Assembly (NCBI GenBank): GCA_050743365.1
Contig: JBOGFI010000058.1
Span: forward strand, 1-12,597
Reading direction: 5' to 3'
From: JBOGFI01 sp050743365
Lineage (GTDB): Bacteria; Actinomycetota; Acidimicrobiia; IMCC26256; JACDBD01
Length of the DNA: 12,597 nt
A program made the position numbers and the translations under genes. Positions 1 to 6,663 of the stretch are shown here, in pieces; the first letter of the stretch is position 1, and each line of letters starts with the position of its first letter. The notes under the pieces are model-generated. The model was not told the DNA's origin. It searched no databases and saw nothing but the letters and a program-made list of their open reading frames with translations.

Positions 1-1
1 C

Positions 2-568
2 GCCGGCGGCGCGGCCGCGTCGGCAGCGAGGCTCGCCCAGCGCGCCGGCGGCGGGGCGGTTGTCCCAGTCGTGCCCGCGGCCGCCCTCGCCGTGCTCTGG
101 ACCGTGCCGAGCGCGCGCTTCGAGATCCTGCACGTGAGCCACCCCGACGACACGCTCGCGGCGGCGTCGGCCTTCGCCATCGCTGCTGCGATGACAGCGG
201 CGGCGTGGCGGGCTGGGCGCCTCCCCGTGTTATTGGCCTTCCTCGGGGCGCATCTGGGCGCGCAGGCGCTGCGGCTATGGACCGACCGGACCAGCCTCGA
301 AGCGGTGGAGGTCCCCGGCTTCTCCCTGGGCCTGTTCCTCCTCGCCGCGCTCACCCTCGCGAGCCCACTGACGGTTGGGTCGCGCCTAGCGGTCGCGGGC
401 GCGGTGGGCGCAGGGCTGCTCGACGTAGCCCTGCGCGACCTCGGTGTCGCCTACGCGCCGCTCGTCGCGCTCACGTTCAGCGGCTTGCTCTTGGCTGCGG
501 CCGGGGCGGTGCTTCCCGGTCGGAACGCGTCCACGGTCAGGAACTCAGCCGCTCAACCGCGCGCATGA
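2..568 (+). CDS. Unrecognised integral membrane protein, 5' end outside window
   Basis: The reading frame is open from the left edge to a TGA at 566-568, so only the C-terminal 188 or so residues are present. A GTG at 71 could serve as a start, but the frame continues upstream with similar Ala/Gly-rich sequence and a truncated longer gene is more likely. The protein is dominated by hydrophobic segments, roughly five helices, with a short polar loop containing HPDDT between the first two. It ends in a short polar tail. I do not recognise a family. Its 3' end overlaps the convergent selenoredoxin gene by 32 nt (537-568), with no visible terminator between them. It has no operator of the kind found elsewhere in the window, so nothing ties it to the copper/redox regulon. 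Confidence 0.6.
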   Translation, partial: AGGAAASAARLAQRAGGGAVVPVVPAAALAVLWTVPSARFEILHVSHPDDTLAAASAFAIAAAMTAAAWRAGRLPVLLAFLGAHLGAQALRLWTDRTSLEAVEVPGFSLGLFLLAALTLASPLTVGSRLAVAGAVGAGLLDVALRDLGVAYAPLVALTFSGLLLAAAGAVLPGRNASTVRNSAAQPRA

Positions 569-1181
569 CCTCCTCGAAGGGAACGTGCATCTCCAGCGAC
601 ACGTCACGGAAGCGGATCGTGCCGGTCGTGTCGATCAACCAGAACGAGTGCGCGGAGAACGGGCCCATGCTCCCGGGCAGGTCGTAGATGTCGAACGCCC
701 TGGCGACGTCGGTGCTGGTGTCGGCGAGGACCGGTACGTCGACACCGAGCCGTTGAGCCATTTCCCGCGACGTGTCGAGGTCCTGGACCGACACCGCGAA
801 GACCTCGACGCCCTGGGCCTCGAGATCCGACTTGGCCTGCTGCAGCTCGACCAGCTGCTCCTCGCACGGCCCTCAACCGGCGTGCTCGTAGAAGTACAGC
901 AGCACGTTCCGCTTGCCCCGGAAGCCGGCGAGGTCGACCGTCTCGCCGGTGGTGGCCGGGAGCGCAACCGGTGGCGCCGGCGCGCCTTCCTCGAGTGCGG
1001 CCGCGTTCGCCGACTCCGAACCACCGCCGGTCCCGCGGCCTCCCACGGCCACCGCGACCACCGCGATGGCCCCGGCGACCAGCACGGCGGCGACCGCGAG
1101 CTGGTTCCAAGTCAGGCCGCGCCGGCGCGCGCGAGGAGGTGGCCTCCGAACCCGCGACGGTGGTCGACGCGTCTTGCTCAC
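537..1181 (-). CDS. Membrane-anchored redoxin, predicted selenoprotein with a U-G-P-C active site (TGA at 873-875 read as Sec)
   Basis: A 214-residue thioredoxin-fold (redoxin, AhpC/TSA-like) protein, predicted to act outside the membrane in thiol/peroxide chemistry. It starts at GTG 1181, with a GGTAGGG ribosome-binding-like stretch upstream. An Arg-rich N-terminus is followed by one membrane helix at about residues 25-48. The redoxin domain starts near residue 62: VLLYFYEHAG, then the TGA as residue 103, then GPC with Cys106. Downstream are the redoxin strand FAVSVQD, the PVLADTSTDVARAF block and SFWLIDTTG. Both sides of the TGA are one protein in one frame, and the TGA sits where the first active-site Cys of CGPC should be. 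A bSECIS-like hairpin with a GGUCG loop lies 20 nt downstream. A nonsense mutation or sequencing error is the alternative. An operator at 1201-1216 precedes it and its 3' end overlaps the upstream membrane-protein gene. Confidence 0.78.
834..871 (-). promoter_or_regulatory. Predicted bacterial SECIS element for the TGA at 873-875
   Basis: Read on the minus strand, the upper stem GCAGCU (853-858) pairs perfectly with AGCUGC (842-847) around the loop GGUCG (848-852). A lower helix also forms: GGCC (868-871) with GGCC (834-837), and UGC (864-866) with GCA (838-840), leaving one bulged G and an asymmetric internal loop. Exactly 20 nt separate the UGA from the first loop G. Bacterial SECIS elements typically have an apical loop with a leading G about 16-37 nt after UGA. 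The E. coli fdhF element has a GGUCU loop 18 nt after its UGA, so the resemblance is close. It lies inside the coding sequence, as bacterial SECIS elements do. Confidence 0.72.
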
Positions 1182-1200
1182 CGGGGCCGACCCTACCAGG

Positions 1201-1216
1201 CAACGACAGCGTGTAG
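1201..1216 (-). promoter_or_regulatory. BlaI/CopY-type operator, selenoredoxin promoter
   Basis: On the minus strand the site reads CTACACGCTGTCGTTG. It matches the window consensus CTACASNCTGTCGTAG at all but one position (T for A near the 3' end). It lies 20 nt upstream of the GTG start of the selenoredoxin and is oriented in that gene's direction. Confidence 0.65.
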
Positions 1217-1230
1217 TTATCAGCAGGCGG

Positions 1231-1238
1231 TGTCGTAG
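1231..1238 (+). promoter_or_regulatory. Operator half-site TGTCGTAG
   Basis: The right half of the operator (TGTCGTAG) recurs between the two full sites of this divergent promoter region, but the bases to its left do not match the left half. It may be an auxiliary contact between sites 1201-1216 and 1252-1267, or chance. Confidence 0.3.
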
Positions 1239-1251
1239 GGCTGTCTCGTCA

Positions 1252-1267
1252 CTACACTCCGTCGTAG
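1252..1267 (+). promoter_or_regulatory. BlaI/CopY-type operator, tlpA-like gene promoter
   Basis: CTACACTCCGTCGTAG has a perfect CTAC/GTAG outer dyad and one core mismatch to the consensus. The TACACT at 1253-1258 fits a TANNNT -10 hexamer, so a bound repressor would occlude RNA polymerase. The site ends 20 nt before the GTG start at 1288, and GGAGGAGG (1273-1280) lies between them. Confidence 0.68.
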
Positions 1268-1287
1268 CTCGCGGAGGAGGAGTCTTG

Positions 1288-1833
1288 GTGCGGGTTCGAT
1301 GGCTCGTGGTCGGGCTCGGGGCCGTGGCCGTGATCGTGACCGTGACCGTGCTCGTCGGGTCGAACCCCCCGACGCCGCCCGAACGGGGCACACCCCGCTC
1401 CGGCCAGGCCCCGGCGTTCGAGCTCGAGGACCTGCGCGAGGCCGACCGGACGATCTCGCTCGCCTCCTACCGCGGCCGGCCCGTCGTCGTGAACTTCTTC
1501 GCTTCGTGGTGCGCGCCGTGTCGCCGCGAGATGCCCGCCTTCCAGTCCGTCTACCAGAAGGTCAAGGGCGAGGTCGCGTTCGTCGGGATCGACAACCAGG
1601 ACATCCGCTCCGACGGCCTCGCCCTTCTTGAGGAGACCGATGTCACCTACCCGGCTGGGTTCGACCCGGAGGGGAAGGCCGCGCGCGACTTCGGCATCCT
1701 GGGCATGCCGACGACGCTGTTCATCTCCGCCGACGGCGAGATGCTCGAGCAGGTGACGGGTGAGATGACCGAGGAACGGCTGCTGGCCACCATCGACCGA
1801 CTGTTCACGACGTCGCCCAGACGAGACCGGTGA
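1288..1833 (+). CDS. TlpA/ResA-like membrane-anchored thiol-disulfide oxidoreductase
   Basis: A 181-residue protein with an N-terminal membrane helix (about 5-24) and a periplasmic-type thioredoxin domain. It should reduce disulfides outside the membrane using electrons from a CcdA-type carrier such as the one encoded nearby. The active site is WCAPC with Cys75 and Cys78, preceded by VVVNFFAS. The cis-proline loop is GMPTT, followed by LFISADGE. The GTG at 1288 is chosen because a strong GGAGGAGG ribosome-binding site ends 7 nt before it; a TTG at 1285 is possible. The gene is divergent from the selenoredoxin, and each has its own operator in the 106-bp gap. Its 3' end overlaps the convergent 95-residue gene by 29 nt. 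TlpA, ResA and CcmG are hard to separate by sequence; a general extracytoplasmic reductase is the safe call. Confidence 0.85.
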   Translation: MRVRWLVVGLGAVAVIVTVTVLVGSNPPTPPERGTPRSGQAPAFELEDLREADRTISLASYRGRPVVVNFFASWCAPCRREMPAFQSVYQKVKGEVAFVGIDNQDIRSDGLALLEETDVTYPAGFDPEGKAARDFGILGMPTTLFISADGEMLEQVTGEMTEERLLATIDRLFTTSPRRDR

Positions 1834-2092
1834 CAGCGAGTACGAGGCCGCCGCCCTGGCCGAAGATGTGGTGGGGGTCGAACGGCAGCAGCACGAACCC
1901 GCCGAAGTTCGCGACGAGTGTCCCCGCGAACAACGCGGCGCCGAACGCGCAGACCGGCCAGCCCAACATCCGGCGCAGCCGCCCCCACCTACCCCGACGT
2001 GCCTGCGCCGCGGCCCGGGCCTCGGCTTTGATCTGACGGTCGCGCTCCGTTTTGCGCATGCGGGTCTTGGCACGGACTCGTGACTTGGGCAT
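1805..2092 (-). CDS. Small basic membrane protein of unknown function
   Basis: A 95-residue protein beginning MPKSRVRAKTR. The first 41 residues are strongly basic and predicted helical. Two hydrophobic segments follow (about 43-68 and 78-94), separated by a polar turn LPFDPHHIFGQ with His74-His75. Its ATG shares one base with the TGA of the CcmG-like gene (TGATG), so it is translationally coupled as the last gene of the lipoprotein-ccdA-ccmG operon. I do not recognise the family. The context suggests an accessory membrane protein of the thiol-redox cluster, but nothing in the sequence proves a redox or metal role. The single Cys48 lies in the first membrane segment. Confidence 0.7.
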   Translation of the reverse strand: MPKSRVRAKTRMRKTERDRQIKAEARAAAQARRGRWGRLRRMLGWPVCAFGAALFAGTLVANFGGFVLLPFDPHHIFGQGGGLVLAVTGLVWATS

Positions 2093-2703
2093 CAGGGCGG
2101 CTCCGTCCGGTATTCGTCGTTGCGGCTGGTGAACTGCTCGCCGCTGAGCACTTGGGCGAGGACGTCGTCGAGCGTGGTGGGGCCGACGGCGCCGACGAGC
2201 TTGGCCATGACGACGCCGCGCTGGTCGACGACGTAGGTCTCGGGGACCCCGAACACGCCGTAGTCGAGCGCGGTGCGGTTGCCGGGGTCGGTCACCTGGG
2301 GGTAGGTGAGGCCGAACTCGTCGCGGAAGCGGCGCGCGTCGTCGGCGTCGTCGTTCCATACGATCCCGACGAGCGCGATGCCGTCGTCGGTATGGCGTTC
2401 GGCAAAGGCTTGGAGGTGGGGTGCCTCGGCCCGGCAGGGTACGCACCACGAGGCCCAGAAGTTCACGACGTAGGGCCGATCCGCGAAGTCGGCCGATGCC
2501 AGCATGCCGTCGTCGAGACGGGGCAGCTCGAACTGCGGAGCAGGCCTCTCGAGAAGTGGCGACCGCGCCAGCGAGGGATCGGGGTTCTCACCTAGGTTCC
2601 GGCCCAGGACGACGCCGGTCGTCATCAGGACCACGACGCCGAGGCTCCCGACGGTCCAGCGCACGGGGTGCCGGCGTCGACCGGTTTCGAGCGGAGCGTT
2701 CAT
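2092..2703 (-). CDS. CcmG/DsbE-like thiol-disulfide oxidoreductase
   Basis: A 203-residue TlpA-family protein with a basic N-terminus, one membrane helix (about 14-35) and an extracytoplasmic thioredoxin domain. The active site is WCVPC with Cys87 and Cys90, preceded by YVVNFWAS. The stretch VFGVPETYVVD contains the cis-proline and resembles CcmG/DsbE proteins, which reduce the apocytochrome CXXCH cysteines during cytochrome c maturation. The start chosen is the ATG at 2703, which overlaps the ccdA stop (ATGA). Another ATG 12 bases upstream at 2715 is possible. Lying directly after ccdA, it is the expected acceptor of electrons carried across the membrane by CcdA. Its 3' neighbour overlaps by one base. 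Confidence 0.87.
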   Translation of the reverse strand: MNAPLETGRRRHPVRWTVGSLGVVVLMTTGVVLGRNLGENPDPSLARSPLLERPAPQFELPRLDDGMLASADFADRPYVVNFWASWCVPCRAEAPHLQAFAERHTDDGIALVGIVWNDDADDARRFRDEFGLTYPQVTDPGNRTALDYGVFGVPETYVVDQRGVVMAKLVGAVGPTTLDDVLAQVLSGEQFTSRNDEYRTEPP

Positions 2704-3428
2704 ACCGGTGGCCATCCGAGACGAGCGAACTCCCGTTGCAGCGGGATGAAGAAGCTGCGCCACGCCCCGGTCACGAACAGGATCCCGACCACGACGAGCA
2801 GAGCCCCGCCCACGGTCTCGACGGCGCGTCCATGGCGACGGAGCCAGTCCACCGACCCGCGTGCCCGCTGGAAGCCGATCGCCAGCAGCACGAAGGGGAC
2901 GCCGAGCCCGATCGAGTACAGCGCCAACAGTGCCGCGCCCCACGCGACGGTCTCGGTGGCCGCGGCCAGGGTGAGGAGCGTGGCGAGCACCGGTCCGATG
3001 CACGGCGCCCAGCCGAAGGCGTAGGCCATCCCGAGCGGGAAGGCGGTCCGGGGACCGCGCCCCATGCGGCCGAGATCGAGGCGCCGCTCGCGAGCGAGCC
3101 ACGGGACGTGCAGGGTTCCGAGCGTGACGAGCCCGAGGGCGCTGATCCCGACGCCCGCGACCCGGAGGATCAGCGGCAGGTTGCGGATGAGCAACGAGCC
3201 CACGAAGGCAAAGGAGGCCCCCAGCGCCGTGAACACGAGCGTGAACCCGGCCACGAACAACAACGCCGCCCGCAACGTGACGGCGCGCGACTCGCGCTGC
3301 CCGAGCTCGGAGACCGGGAGGCCCGAGATGAACGACAAGTAGCTCGGGAGGAGGGGCAGGCAGCACGGCGACGTGAACGAGATCACGCCGGCGACCACGG
3401 CAACGAGCGGCATCGCGACCGGGCTCAT
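2700..3428 (-). CDS. ccdA: CcdA-family transmembrane thiol-electron carrier
   Basis: A 242-residue polytopic membrane protein with about six helices. It carries electrons from cytoplasmic thioredoxin across the membrane to extracytoplasmic thioredoxin-like proteins. The two family motifs are clear: FTSPCCLPLLPSY near residue 20 in the first helix and FGWAPCIGPVL in the fourth, each supplying one of the redox-active Cys. Length matches the CcdA family (short DsbD-like core without periplasmic domains). The ATG overlaps the TGA of the lipoprotein gene (ATGA). An operator-like site at 3430-3445 lies one base upstream of the ATG, so the ccdA-ccmG-small-protein segment may have its own promoter with an almost leaderless transcript. 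No Shine-Dalgarno sequence is visible there. Confidence 0.92.
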   Translation of the reverse strand: MSPVAMPLVAVVAGVISFTSPCCLPLLPSYLSFISGLPVSELGQRESRAVTLRAALLFVAGFTLVFTALGASFAFVGSLLIRNLPLILRVAGVGISALGLVTLGTLHVPWLARERRLDLGRMGRGPRTAFPLGMAYAFGWAPCIGPVLATLLTLAAATETVAWGAALLALYSIGLGVPFVLLAIGFQRARGSVDWLRRHGRAVETVGGALLVVVGILFVTGAWRSFFIPLQREFARLGWPPV

Positions 3429-4462
3429 ACGACGACAGACTGTAGTAACAGGCCGTCACGCGGGCGACCAGCCCCACCGGGAACGACCGCGATGAGCCGC
3501 TCGGTCGCGGCGCGGAGCTCTTCCGTCGTGGCGAGGTTGTCGAAGCGCTCGACGATGGTGCCGTCGGGCGCGACCGTGAAAATCCACGGCTCGCGGAGGT
3601 CGCGGTCGGCCCCGCCACGAGGGACGGCCCACTGGGCCGCGGCGCGGTTCACGATCTGCTCCTCGTGGTCCTGCCACACCTCGAGGTGCACGAACGCGAC
3701 CCGGTCGCCGTACTCGGCGGCCAGCTCCTGGATCTCGTCGGTGATCGGCCCGCAGAAGCGGCTCTGACAGAACAGCGGGGTGGAGACCACGACCATGACG
3801 GGCCTGCTCGCGGCGAGGGCGGCGGCCACGCTGGTCTGGTGGAGCTCGGGGTCGGGGATGGGGCCGTTGTGGGCGCGTGAGTCGATGGCGTGCGGCGGCA
3901 CGTCCGCGGTGGCGAGCGTGGTGTTGTCGGTGCGGGGGGCCGGCTCGTCCTCGGCGGGCACCTGCGGCTGGGCGTTGACCTCGAACGACGACTCGGTCTC
4001 GAATGACTCACCGTCGACAGCCCCGGTCACCAGGACCGACCAGAAGCCGGGCCGGTCGAAGCGGATGCCCTCGGCGCCGTAGACGCCTCGTGTCTCGGTG
4101 GCCGCGACGACGGTGGGTCGCGATTGCTGGCGTGGGTTGCCGACGTTGGGCAGCGGCCGGTACGAGGCCTCGATGGGCGGACCGGGCCGACCGTTCTCGA
4201 CCGGGTCCTTCCGGGTACCGCGGTACACGAAGCGGAAGGTCACGGTCCCGTAGGCGACCTGCCCTTCGTCCGACGCGAGGAGCCCGACGAGGACGCGCTG
4301 TGGTCGATCTGTGGCGCGGTCGTAGCTGCCGAACTCGGCCACGACCTCGGAGGCGCCGTTTTCGCCCCTCCCGTCGATGCTGTCGGTGCTCGAGCAGGCC
4401 GCGGCGAGCACGATCAACGCCAGAAGCGCGGCGCCACTCGACCGTGCACGGGGACTGGCCAT
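3425..4462 (-). CDS. Predicted lipoprotein with N-terminal beta domain and C-terminal thioredoxin fold (CX4C)
   Basis: A 345-residue protein with a lipoprotein signal peptide; the lipobox is LAAAC with Cys23. Residues about 40-165 look like an immunoglobulin-like beta domain (VTFRFVYRG, GFWSVLVTG). A linker rich in Pro, Glu and Asp follows at about 165-195. The C-terminal part resembles a thioredoxin fold: VMVVVSTPLFCQSRFCGP with Cys232 and Cys237, then a helix, VAFVHLEVW, and EPWIFTVAPDGTIVERF where the beta3-beta4 hairpin should be. The two Cys are spaced CX4C, not CXXC, so it is neither a classic thioredoxin nor a Sco protein (CXXXC). It is the first gene of an operon with ccdA, ccmG and a small membrane gene. 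Operator 4493-4508 lies 30 nt upstream of the ATG. Electron acceptor from CcdA or copper-linked chaperone are both plausible roles; substrate unknown. Confidence 0.78.
   Translation of the reverse strand: MASPRARSSGAALLALIVLAAACSSTDSIDGRGENGASEVVAEFGSYDRATDRPQRVLVGLLASDEGQVAYGTVTFRFVYRGTRKDPVENGRPGPPIEASYRPLPNVGNPRQQSRPTVVAATETRGVYGAEGIRFDRPGFWSVLVTGAVDGESFETESSFEVNAQPQVPAEDEPAPRTDNTTLATADVPPHAIDSRAHNGPIPDPELHQTSVAAALAASRPVMVVVSTPLFCQSRFCGPITDEIQELAAEYGDRVAFVHLEVWQDHEEQIVNRAAAQWAVPRGGADRDLREPWIFTVAPDGTIVERFDNLATTEELRAATERLIAVVPGGAGRPRDGLLLQSVVV
3430..3445 (-). promoter_or_regulatory. BlaI/CopY-type operator inside the 3' end of the lipoprotein gene, just before ccdA
   Basis: The minus strand reads CTACAGTCTGTCGTCG, one mismatch to the consensus CTACASNCTGTCGTAG. 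It encodes part of the last residues of the lipoprotein and ends one base before the ccdA ATG. The TACAGT inside it fits a TANNNT -10 hexamer, which would put the transcript start only a few bases before the ccdA start codon. Confidence 0.6.
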
Positions 4463-4492
4463 CTGTACGTTCGCGCTCGTTCCCGAGTTCTG

Positions 4493-4508
4493 CTACAGGC
4501 TGTCGTAG
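4493..4508 (+). promoter_or_regulatory. BlaI/CopY-type operator, lipoprotein-ccdA-ccmG operon
   Basis: CTACAGGCTGTCGTAG is an exact match to the consensus. The outer dyad extends to 7-bp perfect arms, CTGCTAC (4490-4496) and GTAGCAG (4505-4511), with an 8-bp spacer. It lies in the 83-bp gap between the end of the copC-copD fusion gene and the lipoprotein ATG, 30 nt upstream of that ATG. Its asymmetric core is oriented opposite to the gene, unlike the other sites. Confidence 0.72.
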
Positions 4509-4545
4509 CAGCGTATTCGACACGGTGGCAGCCGCGTGAACCGGG

Positions 4546-6600
4546 TCACTGCGGTGGCTCGACCGTCAGCGGCGCGTCGAAGTCGAGGTAGTGGTGGTCC
4601 ATGAAGTGTCCCTCCGTGCGCATCTCGCCTCGCCGCACCAGGCCGCTGTCGTCGACCCATAGCCGGTACCAGATGGGGGAGCCGCCTTCGGTGGAGGTGG
4701 ACGCGACGAAGCTGAGGATCTGGGTGGTGACGCCGTCGACGGGCTCGGTGCCGACGATGTGGGCGGCGCGCCGCTCGGGGACGTCCCAGATGTGGGAAGG
4801 GACCTTCAGCTGCGGGCCCTGGGAGCGCTCCCAGGGCTGGCCGGGCTCGTGGCTGTAGGTAGTGGAGCTGATGCGGACGGTTTCGGCGCCGGTGGCGAAG
4901 TCGATGTGGAGTCGGTCGGGTGCGACGATCGTCCACCGCGAGCGGATGGGCGGGTTCGCGGGCCGGAAGACCTCCTCGAGCCGGTACGTGTCGAGCGCGT
5001 CCATCCGTCGGCTGAACCGGTCCAGGAGCGAGGTCGCGTCGGGGGCGGGGAGGCGCGGGAGGGCGAACGTAGCGCTGCCCCCGGTCGGGCCGTCGACGTG
5101 GAGGTCGAGCTGCTCGCCGCCCTGGAGGGTGACGGTGGTGCTGCGGCAGGTGGGGCCGCAGGACTCGAGGCCGAGGCGCTGGCCCGCGACGGCGAGGTCG
5201 GCGGGCGGCGGCTCGTCGGCCGCGCCCGAGGGCGGCACGAGCGTGGCGAGCACACGGTTGCGCCCCGGCGTGCCCGGGCGCACGGTCACGGCGACGAGCG
5301 TGTCCCCGGCGCTGGCGCCCAGGGTCAGATCCCCGGCCTGGGGGAGCTCGGAGCCGCCCGCCTCGGGGTGGGCGGCGGCGTCGGCTTCGGCGACCCGGCG
5401 GGGCGGCAGCGGGAAGGCGGCCAGGAGCGCGGCGGCGAGCGCGATCGAGAGGGCCACGGTCGCCTCCCGTCGGTGTGAGCGGGTCCGGCGCGCCCAGGCG
5501 AGGAGCGAGAGCGGGACCATGACCGCGACGAGGAGGATCTTGGCGCCGAGCAGCCGGCCGTAGGCGCTGCTGACGAGATCGTCGAGGGCGGCGAGTTCCT
5601 GGGTGCTGCGCACGACGCCGAAGAGCACGGTGGCGGCGAAGCCGGCGATGGCCACGGGCGAGAAGCGCGCCAGGAGCTCGCGCGCTTCCGGTGTGCGCCA
5701 GCCGCCGGGCGGACGGACCGTGGCCAGCGCCAGGATGGCGCCCGCCCAGACGCCCGCGGCGGCGAGGTGGAGCGCGTCGCTCGCCACCGCCCACCACGGT
5801 GGGGTCGCCGCGGCTGCGTGCCCGGCTGCCGCCAGCGCGACCAAGGTCCCGGCGAGCAATGGCACCGCGAGTGCCCGCGACCGGAAGGCGGCCGCGAGTG
5901 CGAGCGCCTCGACGCCGAGCCGGGTGAGGCGGGCGACGCCCTGGCTGGTGGCGAAGTAGTCGACGAGTGCCCGCAGCGTCGGTGATGGCGCGGCGACCGC
6001 GGCCTCGCCGAGTACGACCGCGATGCCCGCCACGAGCGCGAACGCGAGCGGCGCGCGCAACGGCGGGCGGGCCCAAGCCAGCGGCGGGGCGCGCCGTGAC
6101 AGCGCGCTGAGGACGAGGCTCCCGACGGCGAATAGGAGGCTTGCGTACTCGACGAAGCGAGCGAGCGCGACGAGCAGGTCGACGTTGCGCGGGCCGGTAC
6201 CGGTCGTGCCCGCGGAGCCGGGCCCGGGGTCGACGCCGACGCCGAAACGGAAGTTGCCGCGGAGGGTGTGGCCGTCGACGGGGCTGACGGTCTTCCAGTT
6301 CACCTCGTAGACGCCCGGAGTCGTCGTCTGGAGCGAGACGCGGATCTCGCGTCGCGCGGATGCTCCGCCCTCGAACTGCTGCCCGTCTGGTGCGGTGACG
6401 GTGGCGCGGGAGAGTTCGCTGATGAGCGGCTCGCTGAATGTCAGGGTCACGACGCCGGGGGCGTTGGCGACCTCGGCCCCGGCTTCCGGGCTCGACGAGA
6501 CCAACGCTGCATGCGCGCGTGCGGGTGGGGCACTGGCGAGGAGGATGACGAACGCACCTGCCGCCGCCACCATGCTCCGTCGCGCCAGAAGGGTTACCAT
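4546..6600 (-). CDS. CopC-CopD fusion with C-terminal LolA-like domain, copper handling
   Basis: A 684-residue three-part protein. Residues 1-29 are a signal peptide ending ARA. Cleavage there would expose His30 as the new N-terminus, and with the D109-G-H111 motif (SPVDGHTLRG) this supplies the His/Asp/His Cu(II) ligands of CopC proteins. The CopC beta domain spans about 30-125. A multi-helix CopD-type membrane domain follows to about residue 400, with HAAAA and DALHLAAAGVWAG segments. A polar region with CGPTC comes next. The last 190 or so residues (from LLDRFSRRMDALDTYRLEE) resemble LolA/RseB/LppX-type lipid-binding folds; this last assignment is by appearance only. The ATG at 6600 is chosen over an in-frame TTG at 6606 because the TTG lies inside the operator 6603-6623. 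Divergent from the repressor gene with a shared operator. Confidence 0.86.
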   Translation of the reverse strand: MVTLLARRSMVAAAGAFVILLASAPPARAHAALVSSSPEAGAEVANAPGVVTLTFSEPLISELSRATVTAPDGQQFEGGASARREIRVSLQTTTPGVYEVNWKTVSPVDGHTLRGNFRFGVGVDPGPGSAGTTGTGPRNVDLLVALARFVEYASLLFAVGSLVLSALSRRAPPLAWARPPLRAPLAFALVAGIAVVLGEAAVAAPSPTLRALVDYFATSQGVARLTRLGVEALALAAAFRSRALAVPLLAGTLVALAAAGHAAAATPPWWAVASDALHLAAAGVWAGAILALATVRPPGGWRTPEARELLARFSPVAIAGFAATVLFGVVRSTQELAALDDLVSSAYGRLLGAKILLVAVMVPLSLLAWARRTRSHRREATVALSIALAAALLAAFPLPPRRVAEADAAAHPEAGGSELPQAGDLTLGASAGDTLVAVTVRPGTPGRNRVLATLVPPSGAADEPPPADLAVAGQRLGLESCGPTCRSTTVTLQGGEQLDLHVDGPTGGSATFALPRLPAPDATSLLDRFSRRMDALDTYRLEEVFRPANPPIRSRWTIVAPDRLHIDFATGAETVRISSTTYSHEPGQPWERSQGPQLKVPSHIWDVPERRAAHIVGTEPVDGVTTQILSFVASTSTEGGSPIWYRLWVDDSGLVRRGEMRTEGHFMDHHYLDFDAPLTVEPPQ

Positions 6601-6602
6601 CG

Positions 6603-6623
6603 GCAACTACGCACCGTAGTTGC
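6603..6623. promoter_or_regulatory. Bidirectional BlaI/CopY-type operator between copC-copD and the repressor gene
   Basis: Perfect inverted repeat with 8-bp arms, GCAACTAC (6603-6610) and GTAGTTGC (6616-6623), around a 5-nt spacer. The arms carry the same CTAC/GTAG halves as the other sites but with a shorter centre. It sits two bases upstream of the copC-copD ATG and 40 bases upstream of the repressor ATG, so it can serve both, including autoregulation. On the minus strand TACGGT within it fits a -10 hexamer. Confidence 0.72.
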
Positions 6624-6663
6624 GCGTTGGCGGATGCCGGGCGCGGGGATCAGGAGCTCGACA

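Noticed and set aside
873..875. Selenoredoxin gene as a simple nonsense-mutated pseudogene or two separate genes
   Set aside because: Both sides of the TGA are well-preserved parts of one redoxin in one frame, the stop falls exactly on the catalytic Cys position, and a SECIS-like hairpin follows at the right distance. Decay would not be expected to choose that codon. It is still the main alternative, to be settled by finding the Sec machinery.
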